Positions 26,503 to 34,971 of a DNA stretch of 64,000 nucleotides are shown piece after piece; within the stretch, counting starts at the first letter, position 1, and every line of letters starts with the position of its first letter. Below the pieces are notes generated by a model that saw nothing but the letters and a program-made list of their open reading frames with translations, ran no database searches and had not been told where the DNA came from. Location: contig CANFLM010000002.1 of the NCBI GenBank assembly GCA_947447895.1, positions 21,961-85,960 on the forward strand, written 5' to 3'. A program made the position numbers and the translations under genes. This DNA comes from Hyphomicrobiales bacterium. GTDB lineage: Bacteria > Pseudomonadota > Alphaproteobacteria > Rhizobiales > Beijerinckiaceae.

Positions 26503-27732
26503 CTATGCGGCGGGCCTCTTGCCCGGCAGGATCAGCAGGCCGCAGGCGATGATCAGGCTGGTGACATACAGGCCGAACGGGATCGAACCGGTCAGCGAGG
26601 TCAGCAGGGCAAAGCCTGCCGGACCCGCGACATAGCCGACAAACAGCACCAGTGTCGCGCCCGAGGAGGCCTCGCGCACCTGATGCGGCGGGGCAAGCTG
26701 GGCGATTTCAGCAATCTGCACACCGTTCCAGCTTGTCACGGTAATACCCGCCACGATGCACAGAAGGGTGATGCTCAATAAAGACCATTCGGGGGTGACG
26801 AAGGGCAGGCACAGCGTGGTCAGTGCCGAACTGATCATGGCGAGGCGCAGGGTCAGGCGGCCCGATCCGAGACGGTCCGAGGCCCAGCCGAGCAGGATGC
26901 GGCCGAACACGCCGGCGCCCTGCATGATGGAGAAGTAAAGCCCGGCCATGGTCAGGCTCATCGCCATCTGGTTGACCAGAATGGTCACCAGAAAGCTGAT
27001 CCACACACCCTGCCCGACGGCCAGACAGGTGCCGCTCATCGCCACCTGCATCAATTGCGGTGTCTCGCGCAGGGCGTTGATGGGTTTGGAGATATTGCCG
27101 AGACTGAGAAATTGCCGCAGATGCAGGCTCTGGCTGCGGTCGCGTTCATGGTCGATCGCGGCGCGATAGGGCTGCATCAGCAAAGCTGTGAGCGCGGCAA
27201 AACCGGCGGCAAACCACAGGCACAGGGTCAGGCCGCCCACTTCGATCAGATAGGGCAGGATCAGTCCTGCGAGAATACCGCCGAACGGCACGCCCGCCTG
27301 CTTGATCGAGAAAATCAGCGAGCGGTGCCTGGCGGGGGCATGGCGTTGCAGGATATCGCTGCCTGCGGGTGTCGAAGGGCCATAGCCGAAGCCCATCATC
27401 AGGGTCGCAACCAGCAAAGTAGCCGGTGCGGGCAGGGCAAACAGCAGCGCACCGATCGAGCCGAACAACAGGCCGACCTGCAAGGAGCGCACCGACCCCA
27501 GCCTCCGCAGCAAGGGCGCACCGAGAAACAGGAACAGGATCGCGCCGATGACATTGCTGGCCGACAGATAGCCGATGGATTCGGGAGACAGCTGGTAGCT
27601 GCCCGTCAAAGCCGGTGCGATGGCCGGCGGCATCCGCTGCAGAAAGGAGGACACGCTCTGCACCGCCAGCGTCAGCAGAAGCGGGGTGATCCAATGCGAG
27701 ACTGTTGTCACTCTATCGGGTGGCTGTGTCAT
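26503..27732 (-). CDS. MFS transporter of unknown substrate
   Basis: A 409-residue twelve-helix major facilitator. The loop 2-3 region reads FLGAPLLRRLGSVRSLQVG, and the loop 8-9 repeat reads GRILLGWASDRLGSGRL, both typical MFS signatures. The family resembles CynX/NNP-like organic-anion carriers, but the ligand is unknown. It is transcribed away from the SET-domain gene and converges on the SDR gene, 40 bases between stops. Confidence 0.87.
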   Translation of the reverse strand: MTQPPDRVTTVSHWITPLLLTLAVQSVSSFLQRMPPAIAPALTGSYQLSPESIGYLSASNVIGAILFLFLGAPLLRRLGSVRSLQVGLLFGSIGALLFALPAPATLLVATLMMGFGYGPSTPAGSDILQRHAPARHRSLIFSIKQAGVPFGGILAGLILPYLIEVGGLTLCLWFAAGFAALTALLMQPYRAAIDHERDRSQSLHLRQFLSLGNISKPINALRETPQLMQVAMSGTCLAVGQGVWISFLVTILVNQMAMSLTMAGLYFSIMQGAGVFGRILLGWASDRLGSGRLTLRLAMISSALTTLCLPFVTPEWSLLSITLLCIVAGITVTSWNGVQIAEIAQLAPPHQVREASSGATLVLFVGYVAGPAGFALLTSLTGSIPFGLYVTSLIIACGLLILPGKRPAA

Positions 27733-27972
27733 GGTGCTGCGCGACGAGCCTTTTGCGGTCGGGGATAGCCTGGATCGGGGCCGTTCGATTGAGGGGCCAG
27801 TCTAGGGCCAACCGATGGCTCTGCGCTAGGGCTGCAACTGGGGAGCAGCTGTGCAATATGCTCAGAATAATTGCCGGAAATCCAAATATCACTTTGACAG
27901 CGGCAGCCAGAACAGTGAAAGTTCGGCCCGTTCGCGTTGTTTGACAGTTGTTCTCAAAAATTGTGGTTCGAA

Positions 27973-28410
27973 ATGCCTGATCAGAAGAAACTCACCCCTC
28001 AAGAAGTGATTATGAACCATCTCGCCAACGAGGTGTATTGCCATCTGGGTATTTCACCTGTGCATGGCATCGGCGTGTTTGCCGTCCGACCCATTCCCAA
28101 AGGCGTCAATCCTTTGCGCAGCCTCGTCAAACATCGCGAGATTTCCTTCACCCATGCCGAGCTCAAAAGTCTGCCGAAAGGCGTCCGCAAGCAGATCGAG
28201 ATGTTCTGCTATTATGATGATGACGAGGTGCTGGTTTCAACCATGGGCATGAACACCATGGATTTTGCGATTTATCTCAACCACACCAAGACACCGAATG
28301 TGCGGTTGAATAAAGACGGCTCGTTCGAGGCTCTGCGCAACATCAAGATCGGCGAAGAGCTGATGATGGATTATGACCACAGCTTTGGTGGCGTGCATAT
28401 TTTCGAGTGA
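27973..28410 (+). CDS. Small SET-domain protein
   Basis: A 145-residue stand-alone SET domain, a fold that transfers methyl groups from SAM to lysine side chains. The recognisable blocks are HGIGVFAVRPIPKG (start of the SET fold), YLNHTKTPNVRLN (NHxxxPN, SAM/active-site knot) and GEELMMDYDHSF (GEEL..DY, catalytic tyrosine). There are no flanking pre- or post-SET cysteine clusters. The target protein is unknown. ATG 27973 was chosen; ATG 28012 would also retain the domain. The gene is convergent with the GNAT-like gene, 24 bases between stops. Confidence 0.82.
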   Translation: MPDQKKLTPQEVIMNHLANEVYCHLGISPVHGIGVFAVRPIPKGVNPLRSLVKHREISFTHAELKSLPKGVRKQIEMFCYYDDDEVLVSTMGMNTMDFAIYLNHTKTPNVRLNKDGSFEALRNIKIGEELMMDYDHSFGGVHIFE

Positions 28411-28434
28411 GGCACGAGCAAGCGGGCGCGGGAT

Positions 28435-29349
28435 CTATCGCGCGCCAGCCTGCTTTTTCGACTGTTTCACTGTGCGATAAATCTTGTTCCAGTGCTCGAC
28501 CTTGAAATCGGTATGCAGCGGCGAGGTCGGATCAAGCGCAAGGGGATGCTCGGGATCGGTCAGAGCCAGCGAGTAGATCGGCTCCAGCGTGGTCACAAAC
28601 AGTGACTTGTAGTTATAGTCACCGACAGGCCCGAGATTGTAGTAGCGCAAGCCGTTTCTCTGGGTCCAGCGGCTGGCCAGCAGGCAGGCATACATGCCGG
28701 GCGAGCGGTTTTTATAGGCGCGGTCCCATTGGCAGAAGCTGCCATAGACCTGGTTGTAATCGGGCAGGATGATTGCCACTTCGGTCAGGACCAGTGCGCC
28801 TGCCGGATCGTAGACTTTCAGCAACAGCACATCGAGCGTCTGGATGTAGTCGACAAATCCGGCGATCTCGCGGGCATCGATTTCGCAGGTCGCAAAATGT
28901 TCGCCGCCCATCGCATAGACATCCTCGACGCTCAGGCTCGAGCCGGGGATGACTTCCTCGGTATGGGTGAAATTCTTGAACAGCTTGTCATATTCACGGA
29001 ATTTGCGGGCGCGTCGGGGTTCGTTCCAGAACTCTTCGGACTGGGTATCCACCATGCCATACTGGTCGTTGATGGGCACACCGAAGGCGCAATCGGGCGG
29101 CAGGGCATAGACAATGAACGGCTTGGGGGCCCGCTCCAGCATGTCCTCGCTGACATCGATATAGGGGCAAAGGGCATCCCAGCGCGATGTGTAGTAGCGG
29201 ATGTCGTTGTGGTTGCTTTCGACAAACAGGTTGTCGTCTGTCCAGGTCTGGTACCCGACCCGGTTGATCAGGGGTGTGGGGGCAAGATTGACCCCGATCG
29301 GCTTTGCCAGTGGTTCAACGTCAGCAAGCTGATGCTTCATCGTATTCAT
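28435..29349 (-). CDS. GNAT-fold protein resembling the catalytic half of Ate1/Bpt aminoacyl-transferases
   Basis: A 304-residue soluble protein. Its second half (LLLKVYDPAGALVLTEVA, then GMYACLLASRWTQRNGLRYY and NLGPVGDYNYKS) follows the order of strands and helix of the GNAT domain in arginyl/leucyl-tRNA-protein transferases, where the matching parts read like GTFMILDHI and YVYLGYWV. The cysteine-rich N-terminal domain of true Ate1/Bpt is absent here. The start overlaps the stop of the Cys-rich YkgJ-like gene (ATGA), so they are co-translated. Assignment to GNAT is moderate; a tRNA-dependent activity is inference. Confidence 0.65.
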   Translation of the reverse strand: MNTMKHQLADVEPLAKPIGVNLAPTPLINRVGYQTWTDDNLFVESNHNDIRYYTSRWDALCPYIDVSEDMLERAPKPFIVYALPPDCAFGVPINDQYGMVDTQSEEFWNEPRRARKFREYDKLFKNFTHTEEVIPGSSLSVEDVYAMGGEHFATCEIDAREIAGFVDYIQTLDVLLLKVYDPAGALVLTEVAIILPDYNQVYGSFCQWDRAYKNRSPGMYACLLASRWTQRNGLRYYNLGPVGDYNYKSLFVTTLEPIYSLALTDPEHPLALDPTSPLHTDFKVEHWNKIYRTVKQSKKQAGAR

Positions 29350-29795
29350 TTAAGATGGCCCTGTGAGGGAGGTGGGGCTTGGACAGGAAGTTTCAGCAGG
29401 TCGAAATAATCGATATCGACCAGATGGTTGTGCAACAGGTATTCGGGCTCCTGTTGCTCGAGCACCGCAATGGTCTGGCGCATCTGGGCGAGATGCTGGG
29501 AGGCCTCGCTGGAGGCGCTTGCCAGTTGTGCGATATAAGTCGGCATCAGCGGACATTCGCTGTCATAATAGAAATCCCGCGAATGGGGATTATAGGACAG
29601 CGGATAGAGTGTGCAGCCGAACGGCTTGTCATGGCCGAGATGGCAGCCGCCCGGCCCCAGATTGGCGCAATTGTCCTCGATGCAAACGGAACCGAGACGG
29701 GCTGTTTCTGTTTGTGTCAAACTGACATCAAGCGGTGGATGACCGGCTTCAATCGTGCAGCATTGCTGGCATTGAGCACAGTGGTCAAACAACAT
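29346..29795 (-). CDS. YkgJ-family cysteine-cluster protein
   Basis: A 149-residue protein with the zinc/iron-chelating CxxCxxCC pattern of the YkgJ family (CAQCQQCC at residues 8-15) and further cysteines in EDNCANLGPGGCHLG, FGCTLYP and DSECPLM. Members probably bind a metal or Fe-S cluster; their biochemical role is largely unknown. ATG 29795 is preceded by GGGTGGAG. The overlap with the next gene by four bases indicates a functional pair. An imperfect FNR/FixK-like sequence (TTGATCAGAAACAA on this strand) lies about 110 bases upstream. Confidence 0.82.
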   Translation of the reverse strand: MLFDHCAQCQQCCTIEAGHPPLDVSLTQTETARLGSVCIEDNCANLGPGGCHLGHDKPFGCTLYPLSYNPHSRDFYYDSECPLMPTYIAQLASASSEASQHLAQMRQTIAVLEQQEPEYLLHNHLVDIDYFDLLKLPVQAPPPSQGHLK

Positions 29796-30214
29796 GCAAA
29801 AAAACTCCACCCTAGATACGCGCGTTGTTTGCTTGCCCGACTAGTCGCAAGCCCAACACTGACAAGCCTTTAAACTCATCTTGTGGTTGCAATCAACGAA
29901 ATTGTTTCTGATCAAGAGTATTAAGATACAAAAAATTGCAAGATCAGACCCAGTAACGCAGGTGCATCACCCTTTTGTCACACTTCAAAGTTTAATCAAT
30001 CGCAAATTAGCATGAGAGGTGCGTCTCACCGGATGATCAACAAAGAACCTGATCCCGTCCCTGTGCCTTGGTGTCGCCGCCTTTAGTGGACGTGCCGCTC
30101 GGAGTGGTGTGCACAGACCACCGTGAGCCTCCCGGCGCTCTCATTCAGGACAGGCACATGCAAGGACGCCGGAGTTTCTGCCAGATCTATCATCATGATT
30201 TATAAAGAGAAAAA
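29796..30214. other. Non-coding interval with GC-rich, potentially structured core
   Basis: No supported protein gene. The flanks (about 29870-30010 and 30185-30214) are AT-rich and should hold the promoter of the YkgJ-like gene and the trailing end of the tRNA transcript. The core at 30056-30168 is GC-rich and can fold as nested stems on one axis: CGTCC/GGACG (30056-30060 with 30164-30168), TGTGCC/GGCACA (30062-30067 with 30153-30158), CGCCG/CGGCG (30075-30079 with 30133-30137) and GTGGT/ACCAC (30104-30108 with 30117-30121). A small RNA on either strand is possible but unproven. Confidence 0.35.
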
Positions 30215-30290
<76 letters not shown>

Positions 30291-30354
30291 AACGGTTGTG
30301 GTCTTACAGCAGGACGGGTTGGATTTCCATCCCTTCAGCCGACTTTTTTAGTCG

Positions 30355-31872
30355 TTAACCGCCAAACAGATGAACCGGTTTGGCCGGTTTGCTGCTTTGG
30401 GTGGCTTCATCCTCTGCGGATCGGTCCATCGGACCCGGATCATCGGGCGAGGTCACCAGCGGAAACACCACGGATGACGCCGGTTTCGGCTTGGGCTTTT
30501 GGGCTTCTGGCGTGATTGTTGGGGCTGCCGGTGCTGCAGCCAATGTGACGGGCGCAGTTTCCGGCGCAGGATGGTCCGTCAGGTCCCGGGCGGTGATGGA
30601 TTCTTGCGGATACTTCCATGCGAAGGCATCAAGACGTCCCGAAACAGGCGACACCGCTGCCCAATGATCGGAGACCAGTCCGTCGGCAATCCATGCCGCA
30701 TCACGCGGAGCGCGCGAGGCGCGGGCCAGCCAGAGTTGCGCGGCCGAGGGATCGTGGTGTTCGAGCTGCTCCAGACGGGCCATCAGCAGGCAGAAGCGCG
30801 TTGTCGGCCGATTGGCGATTTCGGGGCTGAGGATCTGTCTGGCGCGGGTAAAATCACGGGCCTCGATCGCGCATTGGGCAAGGGCATAGCGGCTATCGGA
30901 GTGTTCTGCGGTCTGTCGGGTCAGCACTTCGGCGCGCGTCAGCCGGTCGGACGGGGAATCGCCGTGGCGCAGATGGATATAGGCCTGGGCCAGATCGGGA
31001 TGCGGAGCGAGCGACCAGCAGGCTTCGAGCAAACGGCTGGCCTTGCGCAAATCCTCGCGGGCCATCAGCAAGTGCGCCACCAGCACCGTGGCAGGGACCA
31101 GATCGGGGGCCAGTTTGACCGCTTCCTGGCCCAGATCGAGCGCGGTTTCGGCATCGGTCCTGTGCAGACTGTTGGCATAGGCCGTCAGCAAGACCGCACG
31201 CTGGCGGCGGTAAAGCGGCTTTTCCAGCTGCTTCTGCATGCGCTGCAGCAGTGCCAGGGCTTGCGACCAGTCCTCTTGCTGGCAGTGCCATTCCAGCAGG
31301 GCCTCATTGGCCCATGGCAGAGCCGGTTGAACCTGTTGGGCCTGACGGGCAAAGGAGAGAGCCTCGTCATGCTCGCCCCGCCGCTGCGCTTCGATGAACA
31401 GGCCGCGCAGACCGAGCGTCTTGGCGTCCTCGAGGTCCAGCATAGAGCGGAAGGCGCGGTCGGCGGCAAGCCTGTCGCCGCTGAGCTGGGCGTACTGGGC
31501 CTGCAGCAGCAGCACCAGCGGCTCGGAACCCAGACATTTATGGGCATCCCTGGCCGCGCGTTCGGCCGTTTTGCGATCGCCCATGCCGATTGCCATCATC
31601 CCGCGTGCGACGGCCTGATAGCCCTTGTCGCGTTTGCGGCCAGAATAATACTGGCTCAATGCCTGCGGAATATTGACGAGGTAGCGGATGCAGGCCCACA
31701 CCATGGCCAGCATCACTGCCAGAGCGAGCGTCCCGACAGCGGCCACCGCCAGCGAGGTTTCGATCTGGTAGGGACCGAGATTGACCAGCAATCCGCCGCG
31801 CATATCCACCAGCCAGGCCAGTCCGGTGGCGGTTGCCGACAGCAGGATCAGGGTGATCAGGGCGCGGATCAT
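30355..31872 (-). CDS. hemY: HemY-like membrane TPR protein
   Basis: A 505-residue inner-membrane protein of the proteobacterial HemY family (not the Bacillus protoporphyrinogen oxidase of the same name). Two N-terminal helices lie at about 3-20 and 38-62, followed by YYSGRKRDKGYQAVARGM, typical of HemY_N. Helical TPR-like repeats extend to about residue 400, then a Pro/Ala-rich tail to VHLFGG. It is genetically tied to haem synthesis but its biochemical role is unsettled. Its start overlaps the end of the mitofilin-like gene (ATGA). Confidence 0.9.
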   Translation of the reverse strand: MIRALITLILLSATATGLAWLVDMRGGLLVNLGPYQIETSLAVAAVGTLALAVMLAMVWACIRYLVNIPQALSQYYSGRKRDKGYQAVARGMMAIGMGDRKTAERAARDAHKCLGSEPLVLLLQAQYAQLSGDRLAADRAFRSMLDLEDAKTLGLRGLFIEAQRRGEHDEALSFARQAQQVQPALPWANEALLEWHCQQEDWSQALALLQRMQKQLEKPLYRRQRAVLLTAYANSLHRTDAETALDLGQEAVKLAPDLVPATVLVAHLLMAREDLRKASRLLEACWSLAPHPDLAQAYIHLRHGDSPSDRLTRAEVLTRQTAEHSDSRYALAQCAIEARDFTRARQILSPEIANRPTTRFCLLMARLEQLEHHDPSAAQLWLARASRAPRDAAWIADGLVSDHWAAVSPVSGRLDAFAWKYPQESITARDLTDHPAPETAPVTLAAAPAAPTITPEAQKPKPKPASSVVFPLVTSPDDPGPMDRSAEDEATQSSKPAKPVHLFGG

Positions 31873-32984
31873 TTGCTGCCGCCTTTGGCGGTCCGGCTGG
31901 CAGCCAGCAGGTCTTCGGAGGCCGATTTCAGCAGAGCCTCGCCGGCCATCACAGCCGCCAGCCGCTTGTGCAACAGGGCTTCGAAGTTGCGGGCCTGGGC
32001 ACGCATGGCATCGGGCAGCAGGTTGAAATGCTTGAGCGCCTCGTCGGTCCGCCCCGCCTGCAAAGCGAGCGTGATCAGGTGCATGCGGCTTTCTGGATCG
32101 GTGGCCTGATTGTCATCCAGCCGCCGGATACGGACCAGCGTGCTCAGGCTTTGCCATATTTTAGCCGACCAGCTCTGATCGGCTGGTATCGGGATGGCTT
32201 TGCGCAACTGCGGGATTAGGCCTGCAAACTGGCCGAGCAGCTGGACCTGTGAGGGATTGCCATTGGCCGTGTCATGCAGCAGGGGCTGGATCGCGGCATC
32301 GACGCCCAGCAATTCCAGTGCGGCAAGTTCCGAGAGAAAAGGCTGGCCGGCTTCCAGCCTGTCACTGATCAGCAAAGCCAGCGACAATTTGGCGGTTTCA
32401 AACCCCAATGCGCTTGTGGCAACAGGACTTGTGACAGCAGGACTTGCGGCGGCTGGCTTGTCGTTCTGGGTGTCCTGCTTGAGCAGGACGATGGAATTTT
32501 CAAGCGCCGAGAGGCGGCGCACAAGCGGGGTGACATCGACCGTTCCGGCCCCGTTGAGCGTGCGGTTGATGGTTTCCAGCTCGCTGCGCAGCGGATCGAA
32601 CCGCGCTTCCAGAGCAGCCAGACGCTTGTCAGTGGTTTCAAGCGCGCGGCGGGTCGCGGCGGTGGCGATATTGCTCTCGGCAATGGCGAGGCGGTCCGAG
32701 AGGTCGGCCATCGGGTTCAGCAGTTGCGACAGGCCGAAAAAAAGACCGAAAGCCACTGCGCCACCCGCCAATCCGGCGAGCATGGGACGTATCAGGCCGG
32801 GCGCGGGGTTAGGGGATGCGGCAGGGGAAACGGGCGGGACAGTGGCACTGTCGGGATGCGGCACGAAATGGGCGGCCTCGTCCATTGCAGGCGGTGTTTT
32901 GGCCGGTTCGGGAGCCGATGGGGCCGGTTTGGTGTTAGGATCCAAAATAGTCACCTCTTGTCCGCACGGATGATCGTAATCCAT
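31869..32984 (-). CDS. Mitofilin/HemX-like membrane protein
   Basis: A 371-residue protein with a cytoplasmic Pro/Ala-rich N-terminus, one membrane helix (about 70-88, MLAGLAGGAVAFGLFFGLS), a coiled coil (about 93-160) and a helical C-terminus. This is the alphaproteobacterial COG4223/mitofilin-domain protein between hemD and hemY, regarded as the bacterial relative of Mic60, which shapes inner-membrane invaginations in mitochondria. The start is uncertain. ATG 32984 has no ribosome-binding site, whereas a TTG at 32945 is preceded by AGAGGTGA at good spacing and would give 358 residues. Confidence 0.85.
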   Translation of the reverse strand: MDYDHPCGQEVTILDPNTKPAPSAPEPAKTPPAMDEAAHFVPHPDSATVPPVSPAASPNPAPGLIRPMLAGLAGGAVAFGLFFGLSQLLNPMADLSDRLAIAESNIATAATRRALETTDKRLAALEARFDPLRSELETINRTLNGAGTVDVTPLVRRLSALENSIVLLKQDTQNDKPAAASPAVTSPVATSALGFETAKLSLALLISDRLEAGQPFLSELAALELLGVDAAIQPLLHDTANGNPSQVQLLGQFAGLIPQLRKAIPIPADQSWSAKIWQSLSTLVRIRRLDDNQATDPESRMHLITLALQAGRTDEALKHFNLLPDAMRAQARNFEALLHKRLAAVMAGEALLKSASEDLLAASRTAKGGSK

Positions 32985-32996
32985 ATTTTTGGCAGT

Positions 32997-33716
32997 TTAT
33001 ATCCTCAATGCCTTTCGCATCGTTAACAGCGCGCCCATCATCGCCTGCTGGTTGGGTTGTGTAGCGATGGTGATGTCGGTGCCGCCAGCGGCTTTGACGG
33101 CGGCTTGCAAAGCCTGCGAGATCAGCAGATGGCGGGCGCGGGGGAACAGATCGGGTCGCGGGCTGGCTTTAGCGAGGGCGGCGGCACGTTCGACCGATTG
33201 TTGCGAATAATGCAGCCAGACCGGATGCGGATCATCAAGCAGAGCCAGTGCCTCTTGCGGAAAGGCCTCGGCAGCCTCCATCCGGTAGGTGGCGAGGGTG
33301 GTCAGCCGCATTGTGTCCGATAAAGCCAGTTCGATATCGGGTTTGTGCGGTTCGCCTGTCAGGTAAAGCAGCGCCCGGCCTTGCGGCACCTTGTCATGGA
33401 CGAGGCCGATCAGTCCGGTGACATCGCCGGCAGCGGAAAAAACCGTTTCAAATCCCGTTCCGCGGGCCAGATCGGCGGAGGCGTCACCTACGCAAAACAC
33501 TGGAACCGGCATCAGGGGCTCCAGTTGTGTCCGATCCAGCATCGCAACAGATGCGCGGCTGGTGATGATGAGGCCGTCAAAATGCCGGTCGGGGATCGCC
33601 ACGGGCAGCGCAAGGCGTCTGGCGAGCGGGGCGATCACGGGGATGCAGCCCAGATCGGCCACCAGACGGGCGGTTGTGCGTGCATCGTCCCCGGCACGGG
33701 TGATAATCACCTGCAT
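32997..33716 (-). CDS. hemD: Uroporphyrinogen-III synthase
   Basis: A 239-residue HemD that cyclises hydroxymethylbilane with D-ring inversion on the way to haem and cobalamin. Typical weakly conserved blocks are visible: VIITRAGDDARTTARLV at the N-terminus, DGLIITSRASVAML, VFCVGDASADLARGTGF and VWLHYSQQSV. It is followed by the mitofilin-like gene and hemY, the usual alphaproteobacterial order. hemC, usually just upstream, is missing: the next gene is the divergent tsaD. Confidence 0.88.
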   Translation of the reverse strand: MQVIITRAGDDARTTARLVADLGCIPVIAPLARRLALPVAIPDRHFDGLIITSRASVAMLDRTQLEPLMPVPVFCVGDASADLARGTGFETVFSAAGDVTGLIGLVHDKVPQGRALLYLTGEPHKPDIELALSDTMRLTTLATYRMEAAEAFPQEALALLDDPHPVWLHYSQQSVERAAALAKASPRPDLFPRARHLLISQALQAAVKAAGGTDITIATQPNQQAMMGALLTMRKALRI

Positions 33717-33897
33717 GGCTGGCTCTGTCCCGCTGTCATTGCAACTATCAAGTCTTCGGCGACAATCAAGTCCTTGCGTCTTGTCAAAGCCTGATTATAG
33801 GGAGTAGCACTCTGGCTTGATAGGGCCGAAAAGAAACTCCAATGCCACAAAGCTGATAAAAGGCTGGTCGGGTCATGGATTGTGGAGCGAAAACCGC

Positions 33898-34971
33898 ATG
33901 ATCGTTCTTGGGATCGAGACCACCTGCGATGAAACCGCCGCAAGCGTAGTGGCTTTGCAGCGCGACGGCCGCGGGCATATTCTGTCCAACGAGATTTTGA
34001 GCCAGATCGAGGAACACGCGCCCTATGGCGGCGTGGTGCCCGAAATTGCCGCGCGCGCCCATGTCACCGCTCTTGATGGTTTGATCAGCCGTGCGATGGC
34101 GCGGGCACAGGTCTCATTCAAGGATCTCGACGGCATTGCCGCTGCCGCCGGGCCCGGCTTGATCGGCGGGGTGATTGTCGGGCTGACCACCGGAAAAACC
34201 CTGTCGCTGGTCACCGACAAACCCTTTCTGGCGGTCAACCATCTGGAAGCTCATGCCTTGTCGCCGCGGCTGACCGACGGCGTGGATTTTCCCTATCTGC
34301 TGTTGCTGGCCTCGGGGGGACATTCGCAATTGATGGCTGTGCGCGGGGTGGATGATTATGTCCGTCTCGGCACCACCATTGACGATGCCATCGGTGAAGC
34401 CTTTGATAAAACGGCCAAGATGCTGGGTCTGCCCTATCCGGGCGGTCCCTCGGTCGAGCGCGAGGCCGAACGCGGCAATCCCGAGCGTTTTGCCCTGCCG
34501 CGTCCGATGCTGGGCCGTGCCGGAGCGGATTTCTCGCTGTCCGGTCTCAAAACGGCCGTGCGGATCGAGGCGCAGCGGATTGCCCCGCTGACCAATACCG
34601 ATATTGCCGATTTGTGCGCGGGCTTTCAGGCCGCTGTCACCGATGTGGTTGTGGACCGCACCCGCGCGGCATTGCGGCTGTTCCGCACCTCGATCGGCAC
34701 ACCCAATGCTCTGGTGGTGGCCGGTGGTGTAGCCGCCAATATGACCCTGAGGCGGGCCTTGCATCGTCTGGCTTCCGAGAGCGGCCTAACCCTTGTGGCG
34801 CCGCCTTTGGCCTTGTGCACCGACAATGGTGCGATGATCGCCTGGGCCGGGATCGAGCGGTTGCGTTTGGGACTGGTGGATCCGCTTGATACGCCGCCCA
34901 AGCCGCGCTGGCCCCTGAAGGCCAAATTGTCCGATCTTCCCGACAGCATCACGCCGGAGGATGCCGCATGA
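33898..34971 (+). CDS. tsaD: tRNA N6-threonylcarbamoyladenosine transferase subunit TsaD
   Basis: A 357-residue ASKHA-fold enzyme of the TsaBDE complex that installs t6A37 on ANN-reading tRNAs. [14 protein letters not shown] opens the fold, HLEAH gives the metal-binding histidines (about residue 115), followed by [10 protein letters not shown] and [16 protein letters not shown] 33898 is at the expected family N-terminus. The stop overlaps the gpsA start by four bases. Confidence 0.97.
   Translation: MIVLGIETTCDETAASVVALQRDGRGHILSNEILSQIEEHAPYGGVVPEIAARAHVTALDGLISRAMARAQVSFKDLDGIAAAAGPGLIGGVIVGLTTGKTLSLVTDKPFLAVNHLEAHALSPRLTDGVDFPYLLLLASGGHSQLMAVRGVDDYVRLGTTIDDAIGEAFDKTAKMLGLPYPGGPSVEREAERGNPERFALPRPMLGRAGADFSLSGLKTAVRIEAQRIAPLTNTDIADLCAGFQAAVTDVVVDRTRAALRLFRTSIGTPNALVVAGGVAANMTLRRALHRLASESGLTLVAPPLALCTDNGAMIAWAGIERLRLGLVDPLDTPPKPRWPLKAKLSDLPDSITPEDAA

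Noticed and set aside
30012..30086. 24-codon frame (MRGASHRMINKEP...) in the intergenic region
   Set aside because: It could be a leader peptide, but every gene downstream on that strand is in opposite orientation for several kilobases and no ribosome-binding site is well placed.
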